Below, in pieces: positions 8,561 to 16,833 of a stretch of DNA of 64,000 nucleotides (its first letter is position 1; each line of letters opens with the position of its first letter). The stretch spans positions 1-64,000 of the forward strand of contig NZ_JAIULA010000014.1 in the NCBI RefSeq assembly GCF_024160875.1, in the 5' to 3' direction. The position numbers and the translations under genes were made by a program. The notes beneath the pieces are model-generated. The model was given only the letters and a program-made list of their open reading frames with translations, had not been told where the DNA came from and did no database searches. The stretch is from Ligilactobacillus ubinensis. GTDB taxonomy: Bacteria; Bacillota; Bacilli; Lactobacillales; Lactobacillaceae.

Positions 8561-9427
8561 CTAAATGTTTAATTCTTTAAATTGTTCAACAAATTCTTTT
8601 AAAATTGGTGTTAATCTTCTTCCTTTACCCCAAATCAAAGCCATTTTTGTTTCCCATTCTTCACAATCAATTTTAGCTACATAATCTACTTTTTCTAACC
8701 AAGCAATTGACTCAGGTACAATTGCAATTCCAAAACCTGTTTTTGCCCAGTCAATTGCCATTCGTGCATTTTCGCATTGAACAACCATATTAGGTTCAAC
8801 ACCATACTGTATAAAAGTGCTCCTAAACAACGTTTGAAATGAACGATATATAATAAGCGGGTACCTACTTAGTATGGTAACATCAATTTCTTGTGGTATG
8901 TTATCTATTTTATATACTTTTGGGAAAACAGCAACCATCTGTTCATTAGTTAAATATTCAACGTCTAATCCATCTGAATTAAAAGGCGTTCTTATAATGG
9001 CTAGATCGAGCTGCCGCCGTTTTATTTTTTCAATAATATCATAAGCGTTATCTTCATAAACATCAAAATTAACCCTTGGCTCCAACTTATGAAACTGCTG
9101 TAATTGTTTTTCTGGCAATATCGCACTCGTAAGCAAATCAACACCTAGAGATATTGCTAGATTATCTTGATCGATTTTTCTCACTTTATTTTCTGTTAAT
9201 TCTGTCAACTCTATTATTTGACGTGCATATTTCTCCAGCAAACACCCAGCATCTGTTAGTTCAATACCTCTTGCCGTCCGCTTGAATAGTTGCACATTAA
9301 GATTCTTTTCTAGTTTTTTTAACTGATAACTCAATGGAGGCTGTGCTATATTCAATCTTTTAGATGCTGCTGTAATTTGATGTTCTTCAGCAACCACCAA
9401 AAAGTATTGTAATTGTTTTAAGTTCAT
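8561..9427 (-). CDS. LysR family transcriptional regulator
   Basis: A 288-residue LysR regulator: winged HTH at residues 1-60 (LKQLQYFLVVAEEHQITAAS, then AQPPLSYQLKKLE) and a periplasmic-binding-like effector domain from about 90 to 285. A GTG six bases upstream also opens the frame, but the ATG at 9427 sits 8 bases from GGGGG. The AQPPLS core resembles the AlsR/CitR type as I recall it, and the alsSD operon lies 1.6 kb downstream, so control of alsSD is possible but unproven. The usual divergent partner is missing: the next plus-strand gene starts only at 10201. Confidence 0.88.
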   Translation of the reverse strand: MNLKQLQYFLVVAEEHQITAASKRLNIAQPPLSYQLKKLEKNLNVQLFKRTARGIELTDAGCLLEKYARQIIELTELTENKVRKIDQDNLAISLGVDLLTSAILPEKQLQQFHKLEPRVNFDVYEDNAYDIIEKIKRRQLDLAIIRTPFNSDGLDVEYLTNEQMVAVFPKVYKIDNIPQEIDVTILSRYPLIIYRSFQTLFRSTFIQYGVEPNMVVQCENARMAIDWAKTGFGIAIVPESIAWLEKVDYVAKIDCEEWETKMALIWGKGRRLTPILKEFVEQFKELNI

Positions 9428-9569
9428 AAACACTTCCCCCTATGTTAATGACAAACTCATAATATACAATTTTTGTATATCATAAAGTATAAATTAGTAT
9501 TTTTGATATATCAATTAAAAAGTTGGGATTTGAATATAATTTAAACTAAATAGGAAAGTTTTTTAAGAT

Positions 9570-9665
9570 ATGCTAACGACCGCTCTAACTATATTGGCAG
9601 TAGTAATATTTACTGGTACAATAAGTTCAATTCTAGGAAGCAATTATCCATATTGTCCTTCCTAG
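9570..9665 (+). CDS. possible 31-residue hydrophobic peptide
   Basis: ATG at 9570 opens a short frame encoding MLTTALTILAVVIFTG and then ISSILGSNYPYCPS. It has one predicted membrane helix (about residues 4-24) and a polar tail with one cysteine. AGGAAAG lies 11 bases upstream and a TATAAT-like box near 9533. The stop codon is inside a hairpin (9633-9665). Size and hydrophobicity recall type I toxin peptides or membrane micropeptides, but I see no family match. It may be chance. Confidence 0.25.
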   Translation: MLTTALTILAVVIFTGTISSILGSNYPYCPS

Positions 9666-10080
9666 TAATGTGGCTTGATATTAAATATGCAATTAATATA
9701 AAATAACCACTGCTATCACTACTGCCTTATAATGTAGCGTTTAACAGTATTATTAATAGTGTTGACTTTTTTTATTTTTAATTACTAACCATCATTACAA
9801 AGCATCTCTATATTTCGTAAAAGCAGAAATTGTTACTCAACTTTCATTTTTAGACAAGAAAAGTAACAGCACTTATCATAATGAATGAGGCTAATAATTA
9901 GATTAAACATAAAATGCTAGTCTGCCCACTTACCGAGAGCATTCAAACTAAAAATCATAACTTGTTTAATTTAGGGACTAACAAGTCATTTTATACAGTG
10001 ATAGAATTAATATTTTCCATCACTACTTTTGAGTGCTTTTATTTACTAGCAACACTATTTTGCTACATAGCGATTTTTAA

Positions 10081-10122
10081 TTATTATCTGCGTTTATTTT
10101 CATGACAAAACGCAGATAATAA
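10081..10122. repeat. perfect 15-base inverted repeat upstream of the LCP gene
   Basis: TTATTATCTGCGTTT at 10081-10095 and its exact complement at 10108-10122, loop 12 bases. There is no T run directly after either arm, although a TTTTTT stretch occurs about 7 bases downstream on the plus strand. It could be a terminator for a short upstream transcript or an operator. Confidence 0.6.
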
Positions 10123-10200
10123 CTAACGTTTTTTGCTTATTTTTTAATACAACAAGTCCAATTATATTGGGTATTAGTTTTAAACTAAAGGAGGAATTAG

Positions 10201-11289
10201 ATGTCTGAATCTAATTATCACGACAACGAGGTGCCAAAAAGGCAACATAACCAGACTGATATGCCTGAGCAAAAATTACGACGACCTCAAAAACATCATA
10301 AACCTAGACCACATAAAAGTGGTTGCTTTTTTTGGGCACTACTCGTTTTTGTAATCTTAGCCATTATCGGTAGTATCTACATCAAAGATAGATATGATGC
10401 TGCCAAAAAAACGGCTAATAAAATTTATAATGCAAGCAATATTACAAAAGCACGTGATGTTAACGCTGTTTTAAAAGAAGGAAAGCCTGTATCGATCCTG
10501 TTAATGGGAACTGATACAGGAGCATTAGGCCGAACCTTCCAAGGTAGAACCGATACCCTGATGGTCGTTGTTCTTAATCCCACAAAAAAAACAATGACGA
10601 TTGTTAGTATCCCTCGTGACGCTGAAGTTGCTGTTTACGGTTACGAACAGTATTTCCCAAGTAAAATCAATTCTGCTTATGCATATGGGGGTTCTGCAAC
10701 TGCTATTAAAACTGTTCAAAAGTATCTAAATGTTCCAATTGATTTTTACGCAACTGTTAATATGGGAGGCTTAGAGAACCTTGTTAATGCTGTAGGCGGT
10801 GTTGATGTTAATCCACTATTAACATTCTCATATGATAATCAGAGTTTCACCAAGGGGACTACAACTCATATGAATGGTACACGTGCTTTAGCCTATGTGC
10901 GCATGCGTGATGACGATCCTTTAGGCGATTACGGTCGTCAAGCTAGACAGCGGCAAGTATTAACTAAACTTGCTTTTAAGAGCACTAAGCTCGTCAATTT
11001 ACTAAATGATGGTTTCTTAAAGACCTTAACTAAACAAATGACTACAGATTTAACGTTTAATGATTTGCTTTATCTAGGTACTAAATATCGTGTAGCTACA
11101 CATCACATGAAAACATACTCGTTGCAAGGTAGTACCGAGCTTATCGATAGCCAAGACTTTGAAGTTGTTAGTACCTCTGAAAAACAGCATATAACCAATA
11201 TCTTACGTAAGTCACTTGGTTTGGTTCATGCCACAACTGGCAGTACCTTGTCCAGTTCAAATAGTATTAATACAACAGATAGTAACTAG
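10201..11289 (+). CDS. LytR-CpsA-Psr (LCP) family cell-wall ligase
   Basis: A 362-residue membrane-anchored protein. A His/Lys-rich cytoplasmic tail (1-40) precedes one membrane helix (about 42-62), then the extracellular LCP domain (about 95-330). Visible motifs are ILLMGTDTG, GRTDTLMVVVLNP, SIPRDAEV, KINSAYAYGG, VNAVGGVDV and GRQARQRQVL, carrying the conserved Arg and Asp residues that bind the polyprenyl pyrophosphate. A Ser/Thr-rich tail ends the protein. LCP enzymes transfer wall teichoic acid or capsule polymers from lipid carriers to peptidoglycan. AAAGGAGG precedes the ATG. A strong terminator follows, so it is a single-gene unit. Confidence 0.93.
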   Translation: MSESNYHDNEVPKRQHNQTDMPEQKLRRPQKHHKPRPHKSGCFFWALLVFVILAIIGSIYIKDRYDAAKKTANKIYNASNITKARDVNAVLKEGKPVSILLMGTDTGALGRTFQGRTDTLMVVVLNPTKKTMTIVSIPRDAEVAVYGYEQYFPSKINSAYAYGGSATAIKTVQKYLNVPIDFYATVNMGGLENLVNAVGGVDVNPLLTFSYDNQSFTKGTTTHMNGTRALAYVRMRDDDPLGDYGRQARQRQVLTKLAFKSTKLVNLLNDGFLKTLTKQMTTDLTFNDLLYLGTKYRVATHHMKTYSLQGSTELIDSQDFEVVSTSEKQHITNILRKSLGLVHATTGSTLSSSNSINTTDSN

Positions 11290-11360
11290 CCTACTTAAAA
11301 GCACTAATCAGTACAGCTTTAGATACTGCATGTTCCTTGTTTACAACTTAATTGTTATTT

Positions 11361-11418
11361 TAAAATCGACCTCCAAAAGTTAGCTTTCTTTTCTAACTTT
11401 CGGAGGTCGATTTATTAT
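11361..11418. terminator. bidirectional terminator between LCP and ABC genes
   Basis: AAATCGACCTCC (11363-11374) pairs with GGAGGTCGATTT (11402-11413), with an inner AAAGTTAG/CTAACTTT stem. T runs lie on both sides, serving the converging LCP gene and the ABC exporter operon. Confidence 0.85.
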
Positions 11419-11470
11419 TTATGTTATTTTAAACCTAAATTGATTATAACCATATCTATCTAAAATTAGA

Positions 11471-12142
11471 TTACGCTTTAATCGCTGATTTAGTCGTAAA
11501 TTCTTTATTTTTCAATTCAATCGTTTCATCACACATTTTAGCTACTTCTGGCTCATGGGTAACAATAATTACACATTTTCCTTGTGCATGCGCCAATTCT
11601 TGAAAGAGCTCAATTGTTTCTCGTGTGTTGGTTTCATCTAAATTACCTGTTGGTTCATCGGCCACAACTACCTTAGCATCACAACACATTGCTCGTACAA
11701 TGGCTACACGTTGCTGCTGTCCACCTGAAAGACGTTGAACATTTTTCTTAGCCATATCCTGATCAATCCCTATTTTACTGAGCATATCAATAGCGTATTC
11801 TTTATCGCCCTTATGCTGTGAATTAGTAATTGCCATAGCTGTCAAAACATTGTCTAATGCCGACATATACGTAAATAGATTATATGACTGAAAAACAATT
11901 GACACGTATTTATTTCGGTAATTGGTTAACCCTATCTTATTTATCGCACGGCCATTATATAAAACCTCACCTTCACTTGGTTTATCTAGACCCGCAATAA
12001 GGGATAAGAACGTCGTTTTACCAGATCCACTACTACCCACAATTGCATACGTTTTACCTTCTGCGAATTGGAGATTAACATTACGATATAAAGCATTAGC
12101 TTGGTGATCATACCAATAACCGATATCTTTTGTTTCTAGCAT
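11471..12142 (-). CDS. ABC transporter ATP-binding protein (MacB/LolD type)
   Basis: The 223-residue ATPase of a two-gene exporter. Walker A is GSSGSGKTT (about residues 38-46), the Q loop sits at VFQSYNLF, the signature is LSGGQQQR, and Walker B is VVVADEPTGNLD with a following D-loop. The type belongs to the MacB/FtsE-like group that drives FtsX-fold permeases. ATG at 12142 is chosen over 12148 because AAAGGAG needs 7 bases of spacing. It starts 14 bases after the permease stop, so both are one operon. Confidence 0.92.
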   Translation of the reverse strand: MLETKDIGYWYDHQANALYRNVNLQFAEGKTYAIVGSSGSGKTTFLSLIAGLDKPSEGEVLYNGRAINKIGLTNYRNKYVSIVFQSYNLFTYMSALDNVLTAMAITNSQHKGDKEYAIDMLSKIGIDQDMAKKNVQRLSGGQQQRVAIVRAMCCDAKVVVADEPTGNLDETNTRETIELFQELAHAQGKCVIIVTHEPEVAKMCDETIELKNKEFTTKSAIKA

Positions 12143-12156
12143 TCTCATGCTCCTTT

Positions 12157-13647
12157 CTAACTAATCAAAATTTTCTTAGGCTCTAAGCGCATAATTCCAA
12201 TTGAAGCTAACATAATTGACAAGAATATAATTGATAAGCCAAACCCACCTAATTCAGCGAGTGATAATATATCCACATCTGTGCTTAATTGTGATGAAAG
12301 TTGACTTGAACTAGTACTTGAGGCTGCTGTTGTCATCATATTACCGCCACCACTTTTACCACTTGGAGCAGAGTTGCCACCGCCGCCACCGCTTGGAGCG
12401 CCGCCACCACTTGGTGCACCACCGGTTGAATTGCCTGTCGTTGATGTTGTTGTCGCAGTAGTCGTTGTTTGCTGACTTACTAATTGCTTGCTCAAAGCAC
12501 TTCCAACAAATTTGCCACCAATACCGGCAATTACAAGTGAGACAATCATAATCATAAACATCTCGGCAAAGAATTGTGCGATAACTTTCCAACGTTTCTC
12601 ACCCAAAGAGAGAAGAACACCTATTTCGTACCGCCGTTCACGAATCATTAATATTATGATTAATGCTAGGATGATAGTTCCAGCAATTGCTACTAACCAA
12701 ACAATCTTATTAGCAAAACTCTTAATATTATTCAATGGTGTCAGCATTGATTGATAAGTACTATCATCTTTTGAAACTGAGAACTTGTTTGTATTGATCA
12801 AAGACTTAGCATATTTGATGAATTTATTTGCCTTTGCAGGATTGCTTAAATTGAAGACAACAGAATCAGCTGTTCCTGAATATTTGCTACCTTTTAGTTT
12901 ATTAGCAAATGTATATGCTGTATACAAAGTATTAGACGGATCTGATTGCATCGTACCTGTACTTGTAGATGAAGTTGATGAGGCTTTATAAATACCAACA
13001 ACTTTTAAAGTATATTTTGTTCCAGATGTTGATTTGATTTTGATTGTACTACCAACAGAAATATTATTTTCCTTAGCCAATTCTTTTTCAATAACAACAT
13101 TATTTGTCCCTGCATCTGAACTTCTTATTCCACGACCACTAGTGATTTTATATGAGCCACTAGAAAATGAGCTAACTGTACTTGTCGCCGATACACCAGA
13201 AATAGTTAGATCACCTGTCGAATTTGAACTTGAACTCGAGTTAGACTTTCCGCCAGGGCCACCACTCATACTGCTATTAGATGAACTAGTCTCAATTGCA
13301 TCAAATGATTTTGCATTTGCTGTTGTAGAAGTCGTAATATTATACGACTTTATATATGATGAACTAGCAATCTTCTTCGCAGTCTTAACAGAAACACTAG
13401 CTAAAGAGAGTTTCTTTGACTTTGAAGATGAGGAGTTTAGTTTTTTAAAGGCATTTTCACGATTTGCAGATAAGGTAACAGTTGCCCCTGCACTTTCCTT
13501 TGCATTTTCGGCTGCCGTCGTCGCGGCATTTTGAATCAAAATACCCGCTAAAACAAACATTAAAATTGCCGAAAGCACTAATGTAAGCAAAAGTGTGCGC
13601 CCTTTCTTGGCCTTTACATTTAAAAAGGCTCTATTCATAAAATTCAT
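12157..13647 (-). CDS. ABC transporter permease, FtsX/MacB fold
   Basis: A 496-residue permease. One N-terminal membrane helix (about 18-38) leads into a large extracellular MacB-like domain (about 45-300), then three further helices near 318-342, 362-390 and 455-480. Two low-complexity insertions stand out: a Ser/Gly stretch in the extracellular domain (about 120-150) and a Thr/Gly/Ser/Pro stretch between helices three and four (about 393-452, with GGAPSGGGAPSGGGGG). ATG at 13647 follows GGAGG by 9 bases; the longer open frame is not supported. Likely exports or senses a peptide or lipid; substrate unknown. Confidence 0.88.
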   Translation of the reverse strand: MNFMNRAFLNVKAKKGRTLLLTLVLSAILMFVLAGILIQNAATTAAENAKESAGATVTLSANRENAFKKLNSSSSKSKKLSLASVSVKTAKKIASSSYIKSYNITTSTTANAKSFDAIETSSSNSSMSGGPGGKSNSSSSSNSTGDLTISGVSATSTVSSFSSGSYKITSGRGIRSSDAGTNNVVIEKELAKENNISVGSTIKIKSTSGTKYTLKVVGIYKASSTSSTSTGTMQSDPSNTLYTAYTFANKLKGSKYSGTADSVVFNLSNPAKANKFIKYAKSLINTNKFSVSKDDSTYQSMLTPLNNIKSFANKIVWLVAIAGTIILALIIILMIRERRYEIGVLLSLGEKRWKVIAQFFAEMFMIMIVSLVIAGIGGKFVGSALSKQLVSQQTTTTATTTSTTGNSTGGAPSGGGAPSGGGGGNSAPSGKSGGGNMMTTAASSTSSSQLSSQLSTDVDILSLAELGGFGLSIIFLSIMLASIGIMRLEPKKILIS

Positions 13648-13742
13648 ATTTTCGCATCCTCCAAAAAGATAATTTATAATAGCACTGCGTTTTAGCAATA
13701 ATGTAAGCTTATTTTATAAATATGAAATTTCTTAGAAGTATA

Positions 13743-13756
13743 TACGAACTTATTCG
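13743..13756. promoter_or_regulatory. possible operator of the ABC exporter operon
   Basis: ACGAA-CTTA-TTCGT, a 5-base inverted repeat with a 4-base centre, about 100 bases upstream of the permease start. No regulator gene of an obvious partner type is adjacent. Speculative. Confidence 0.3.
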
Positions 13757-13933
13757 TTATAAAATGCAAAATTTTGCCTAAAATACTTTTTTATAACAAA
13801 AATAGGATAAAAAAACGGTTACTTTCACTTAAAAAAAACAATGCATCTAACTGCTTGTTTTTCTAATTAAGTTTCGTAATTCCTTTTTTATCCCATATCT
13901 TATGTTTTAAATCTTTTTTATTTGAATCTATAG

Positions 13934-14368
13934 TCAACGATTGCTAATTTTAAAATAGAGCTGTCCAACTAGTTCAGATAGAAAGAAACCCATAGCTATT
14001 GCACCCGCAATCATCGCTACTTGAACAAGATAACTAATTGCTAAAATATTATTGTTTAAAGCAAAAAAGCGGACTGCTTGATAGGCCTGACCCCCAGGTA
14101 CTAATGGAACTAGGCTTGGAATATTAAATAAAATTGTCGGCATTTTTTGCCAACGAGCAACAAAAATTGAACAAACTCCGATAGCTAAAGCAGAAACTAA
14201 GTTAGCCATCATTACTCCACCTTCGATTTGCTTAACAAACATATAAGTCAACCAACCAAACATTCCAACAAAACCACAAGCGTGTAATGCACGTCGTGGA
14301 ATATTAATAATGACACCAAATGCAATTGATGCTAAGTAACTAAAAAGAGCATTAATAATCCATGTCAA
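13934..14368 (-). CDS. threonine/serine exporter family, small subunit (DUF3815/ThrE_2)
   Basis: A 144-residue membrane protein with about four to five helices and the family features IINIPRRALHACGFVGMFGW and IPSLVPLVPGGQAYQAVRF. It corresponds to the C-terminal half of actinobacterial ThrE, which in Firmicutes is encoded separately. It follows the DUF1212 gene by 11 bases. Together the two halves should form an amino acid exporter in the cytoplasmic membrane; the threonine/serine substrate is carried over from the family. Confidence 0.87.
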   Translation of the reverse strand: MTWIINALFSYLASIAFGVIINIPRRALHACGFVGMFGWLTYMFVKQIEGGVMMANLVSALAIGVCSIFVARWQKMPTILFNIPSLVPLVPGGQAYQAVRFFALNNNILAISYLVQVAMIAGAIAMGFFLSELVGQLYFKISNR

Positions 14369-14379
14369 TTATTTTCACC

Positions 14380-15132
14380 TCACATAAAACGTAAAATAAA
14401 CGCAATGCCTAATCCAAGCGCACAAGCAGACAAAGCTGCTTCAGCACCACGTGCAATACCACTTAAAATATGTCCCGCCAACAAATCACGTACCGCATTA
14501 GTAAGTGGAACTCCTGGAACTAGTGGCATCAATGCACCAATTGTGATTTGATTAACAGTTGTACCAAAATGCATTCGGACAAATATCACTGCAAAAAAGC
14601 CAATCACTAACGCTGCTATAAATTCACTTACAAAACGAATCTTAAAGCGCGTATTAAAAAAGTAAAAGCAACTAAACCCTAATGCACTAACAATTACGGT
14701 TGGCAAGAAATCTTCCCATGATGATCCATACATAATTACAAGCAACGCCCCCATCAATGCGGCTGCGATTAATTGCCAGTAAAAGGCAAAAAAGGGAGCT
14801 GCCGTATCAATTTCAACCAACTTATTATAAAATTCCTGTAACGTCATTTTATGCGCTTGGAATGCTCGTGAGGCTTCGTTTACCCGAGAAACTTTTTCTA
14901 AATCAATTGTTCTTTTCGTAATTGGTTCAACCTGTGCTTGATATCGCCGTGGAATAGACATGGTAATTCCTGTTGTTGTTTCAAAAATTTTAGGCTCATC
15001 AATCCCAGCATTACAAGCAATTCTCTTTAAAGTACTATCAACTCGAGCCATATCAGCCCCATTTTCAACCATAATTTTTCCAGCAAGCATTACTGTTTCA
15101 ATAATCAAACTATCATCTTGTGTGGTTGCCAT
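14380..15132 (-). CDS. threonine/serine exporter family, large subunit (DUF1212/ThrE)
   Basis: A 250-residue protein. The cytoplasmic N-terminal part (1-110) carries the family signature (AGKIMVENGADMARVD, then TTGITMSIPRR). The second half has about five membrane helices with the GALMPLVPGVPLTNAVRDL motif. It pairs with the downstream DUF3815 gene. The ATG at 15132 follows GGTGA; a GTG at 15141 is the alternative. Either way the start overlaps the end of the MFS gene by 20-29 bases, suggesting translational coupling. Confidence 0.87.
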   Translation of the reverse strand: MATTQDDSLIIETVMLAGKIMVENGADMARVDSTLKRIACNAGIDEPKIFETTTGITMSIPRRYQAQVEPITKRTIDLEKVSRVNEASRAFQAHKMTLQEFYNKLVEIDTAAPFFAFYWQLIAAALMGALLVIMYGSSWEDFLPTVIVSALGFSCFYFFNTRFKIRFVSEFIAALVIGFFAVIFVRMHFGTTVNQITIGALMPLVPGVPLTNAVRDLLAGHILSGIARGAEAALSACALGLGIAFILRFM

Positions 15133-16336
15133 GTCTTTCACCAGCTTTTAAATTAATTTTAGTGCAGATTATAAGTGCTACTTCCCCTAAAAGCACTCCC
15201 AAAACCATAAGCAAAAACAAAATATTATAAGAAAAAAGTTCAATAATTATTCCACCAAACAACGGACCTACAGCATGACCTAATGAAGATGCAATTGCCA
15301 AGCGACCTTGGTACTTTCCCTTTTCGCTTAGACTACTAAATCTATCAACAATCGCCGGAATCGTTGGAAATACACAAACCTCTCCTACGGTTGCCAATAC
15401 CATCGACAGGATAAACATTATATATGTATGTGCAAAAATTAAAGATCCAAAAGCAACTATAAATATTCCGATTCCAAAATATAATTTATTAAAAATATTA
15501 ATCTTGTAATGTTCATCTAACCAACTAATAAACGGTTGCAAACAAACAATTATTACCCCATTTATCGTCCATAATAAACTATAGCGTGCTAACGGGATCT
15601 TTAAGCTTTCCATATAAACTGACAAATTACTTTGCCATTGTGAATAGCCTAATGAAATCATCAAATAGGTTATCAAGATAGCCATAATTACAATAACAAA
15701 ACGGCGACTGGTTTTGTCACCAGTTTGACTAACTTGCATTTTCTTCTTTTTAACATGTTCTGGCACTACAAAAAAGGCCGCTGCAATTAGCATAAAAAGA
15801 GCAAACATCACAAAGTTTATAACAAAAATCAACCTAATACTAATTTCTACAATAAATCCAACGGATAACGTTCCAATAACAACACCTAAGTTAGCCATAA
15901 AATAAAGCAAATTAAAAACATAACGTGAGTCGTATTTTTCAATCGCCGTAGCAAGCGAATTCGTAATCGTTCCTGAAACACCTATCGCAAAACTATTGAT
16001 TACAATTAATATCGGATAATACGGCCAACCATTCTTAAAAATCAAGATACCTAATGCTAGCAATGATACGCCTAAAGATACAAGCAACGCTTTATATGCA
16101 TCTTTATTGTCATATATATAGCCCCCTAAATAATTGCCACCAATCATTGACATTGAACTGCAAAATAGAACAATTCCTGCCATCGTTAACGTTTGATGCA
16201 AATAATTGTGCATATAGATCGTTGTTAACGGCCACATGAAACTCATACCAGTTGATTCAACCAAATTACCGATTAATAGCCAAATTAGATGCAACTCTCT
16301 TTTTTTGCGTATGATAGTCCCCCCCCTTTTTTTCAA
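15113..16336 (-). CDS. MFS multidrug-type transporter
   Basis: A protein of up to 407 residues with 12 predicted helices. The first (LHLIWLLIGNLVESTGMSF) and the WPLTTIYMHNYL segment recall the MDR-type MFS exporters common in lactobacilli. The central cytoplasmic loop is basic (EHVKKKKMQ). The start is odd: the frame opens with TTG at 16336 without a ribosome site, and seven A plus eight G follow it. The G tract would be the only Shine-Dalgarno-like sequence, pointing to an ATC/ATA codon instead. First gene of an operon with the ThrE pair. Confidence 0.85.
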   Translation of the reverse strand: MKKRGGTIIRKKRELHLIWLLIGNLVESTGMSFMWPLTTIYMHNYLHQTLTMAGIVLFCSSMSMIGGNYLGGYIYDNKDAYKALLVSLGVSLLALGILIFKNGWPYYPILIVINSFAIGVSGTITNSLATAIEKYDSRYVFNLLYFMANLGVVIGTLSVGFIVEISIRLIFVINFVMFALFMLIAAAFFVVPEHVKKKKMQVSQTGDKTSRRFVIVIMAILITYLMISLGYSQWQSNLSVYMESLKIPLARYSLLWTINGVIIVCLQPFISWLDEHYKINIFNKLYFGIGIFIVAFGSLIFAHTYIMFILSMVLATVGEVCVFPTIPAIVDRFSSLSEKGKYQGRLAIASSLGHAVGPLFGGIIIELFSYNILFLLMVLGVLLGEVALIICTKINLKAGERHGNHTR

Positions 16337-16409
16337 ATAGTATAACTGATTATATCAGAAACTAAGAAAACGTAAAGACTATGCTACCGTAAAAATATTT
16401 TTATACTAC

Positions 16410-16441
16410 AAAAAAGCCAAGGATTACTCCTTGACTTTTTC
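16410..16441 (-). terminator. terminator of the cold-shock gene
   Basis: AAAAAGTCAAGGAGTAATCCTTGGCTTTTTT on the minus strand: an 8-base stem with one mismatch, a short loop and a T run, 26 bases after the csp stop. The A run on the other side means it could work for both strands. Confidence 0.8.
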
Positions 16442-16466
16442 TTGCTATTAAAATTTAATATTTAAA

Positions 16467-16667
16467 TTAAGCTTTTACAACGTTAACAGCTTGTGGTCCA
16501 CGATCACTTTGTTCAACGTCAAATGTAACTTTTTGGCCTTCATCTACAGTTTTGAAACCGTCGCCTTGGATAGCTGAGAAGTGAACGAATACGTCACTAC
16601 CATCTTCGCGTGTGATAAAACCAAAACCTTTGTCTGCATTAAACCATTTTACTGTTCCTTGTTCCAT
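16467..16667 (-). CDS. cold-shock protein (CspA family)
   Basis: A 66-residue single OB-fold nucleic-acid chaperone. RNP1 is KGFGFI (about residues 13-18) and RNP2 is VFVHFSAI (about 26-33). Full length for the family. AGGAGG lies 7 bases before the ATG. The upstream region contains complementary segments (ATTGCACC near 16730 and GGCGCAAT near 16685) that could fold the leader, as in known csp mRNAs; that is inference. Which Csp paralogue this is cannot be told. Confidence 0.96.
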   Translation of the reverse strand: MEQGTVKWFNADKGFGFITREDGSDVFVHFSAIQGDGFKTVDEGQKVTFDVEQSDRGPQAVNVVKA

Positions 16668-16833
16668 TATAGAAATCCTCCTATTGCGCCAAAAGGCACT
16701 TAATAATAATTTTTGTAGTTCTGAATTGGTGCAATGGAGAAAGTTAATTGAAACATCCTAACCACATAACCCATGCAAAAGTACATAAGTAAGTATAGCA
16801 TATAGATTAAATAAAAGATAGATGTATTTACAT

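Larger units (their letters stand above)
9434..10200. other. 767-base intergenic region with hairpins
   Basis: An AT-rich gap between a LysR gene and a divergent LCP gene. It contains a possible 31-residue peptide (9570-9665), inverted repeats at 9596-9607/9715-9726 and 9633-9640/9658-9665, and a perfect 15-base inverted repeat at 10081-10095/10108-10122. A 63-codon open frame at 9914-10105 looks accidental. I recognise no known RNA family. Confidence 0.6.

Noticed and set aside
9914-10105. 63-codon frame in the LysR-LCP gap
   Set aside because: No ribosome site, composition like random AT-rich DNA, and it runs over the 10081 inverted repeat.
13034-13534. 166-codon plus-strand frame within the ABC permease gene
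   Set aside because: Opposite strand of Ser/Thr-rich coding sequence of a clear permease; no ribosome site and biased composition.
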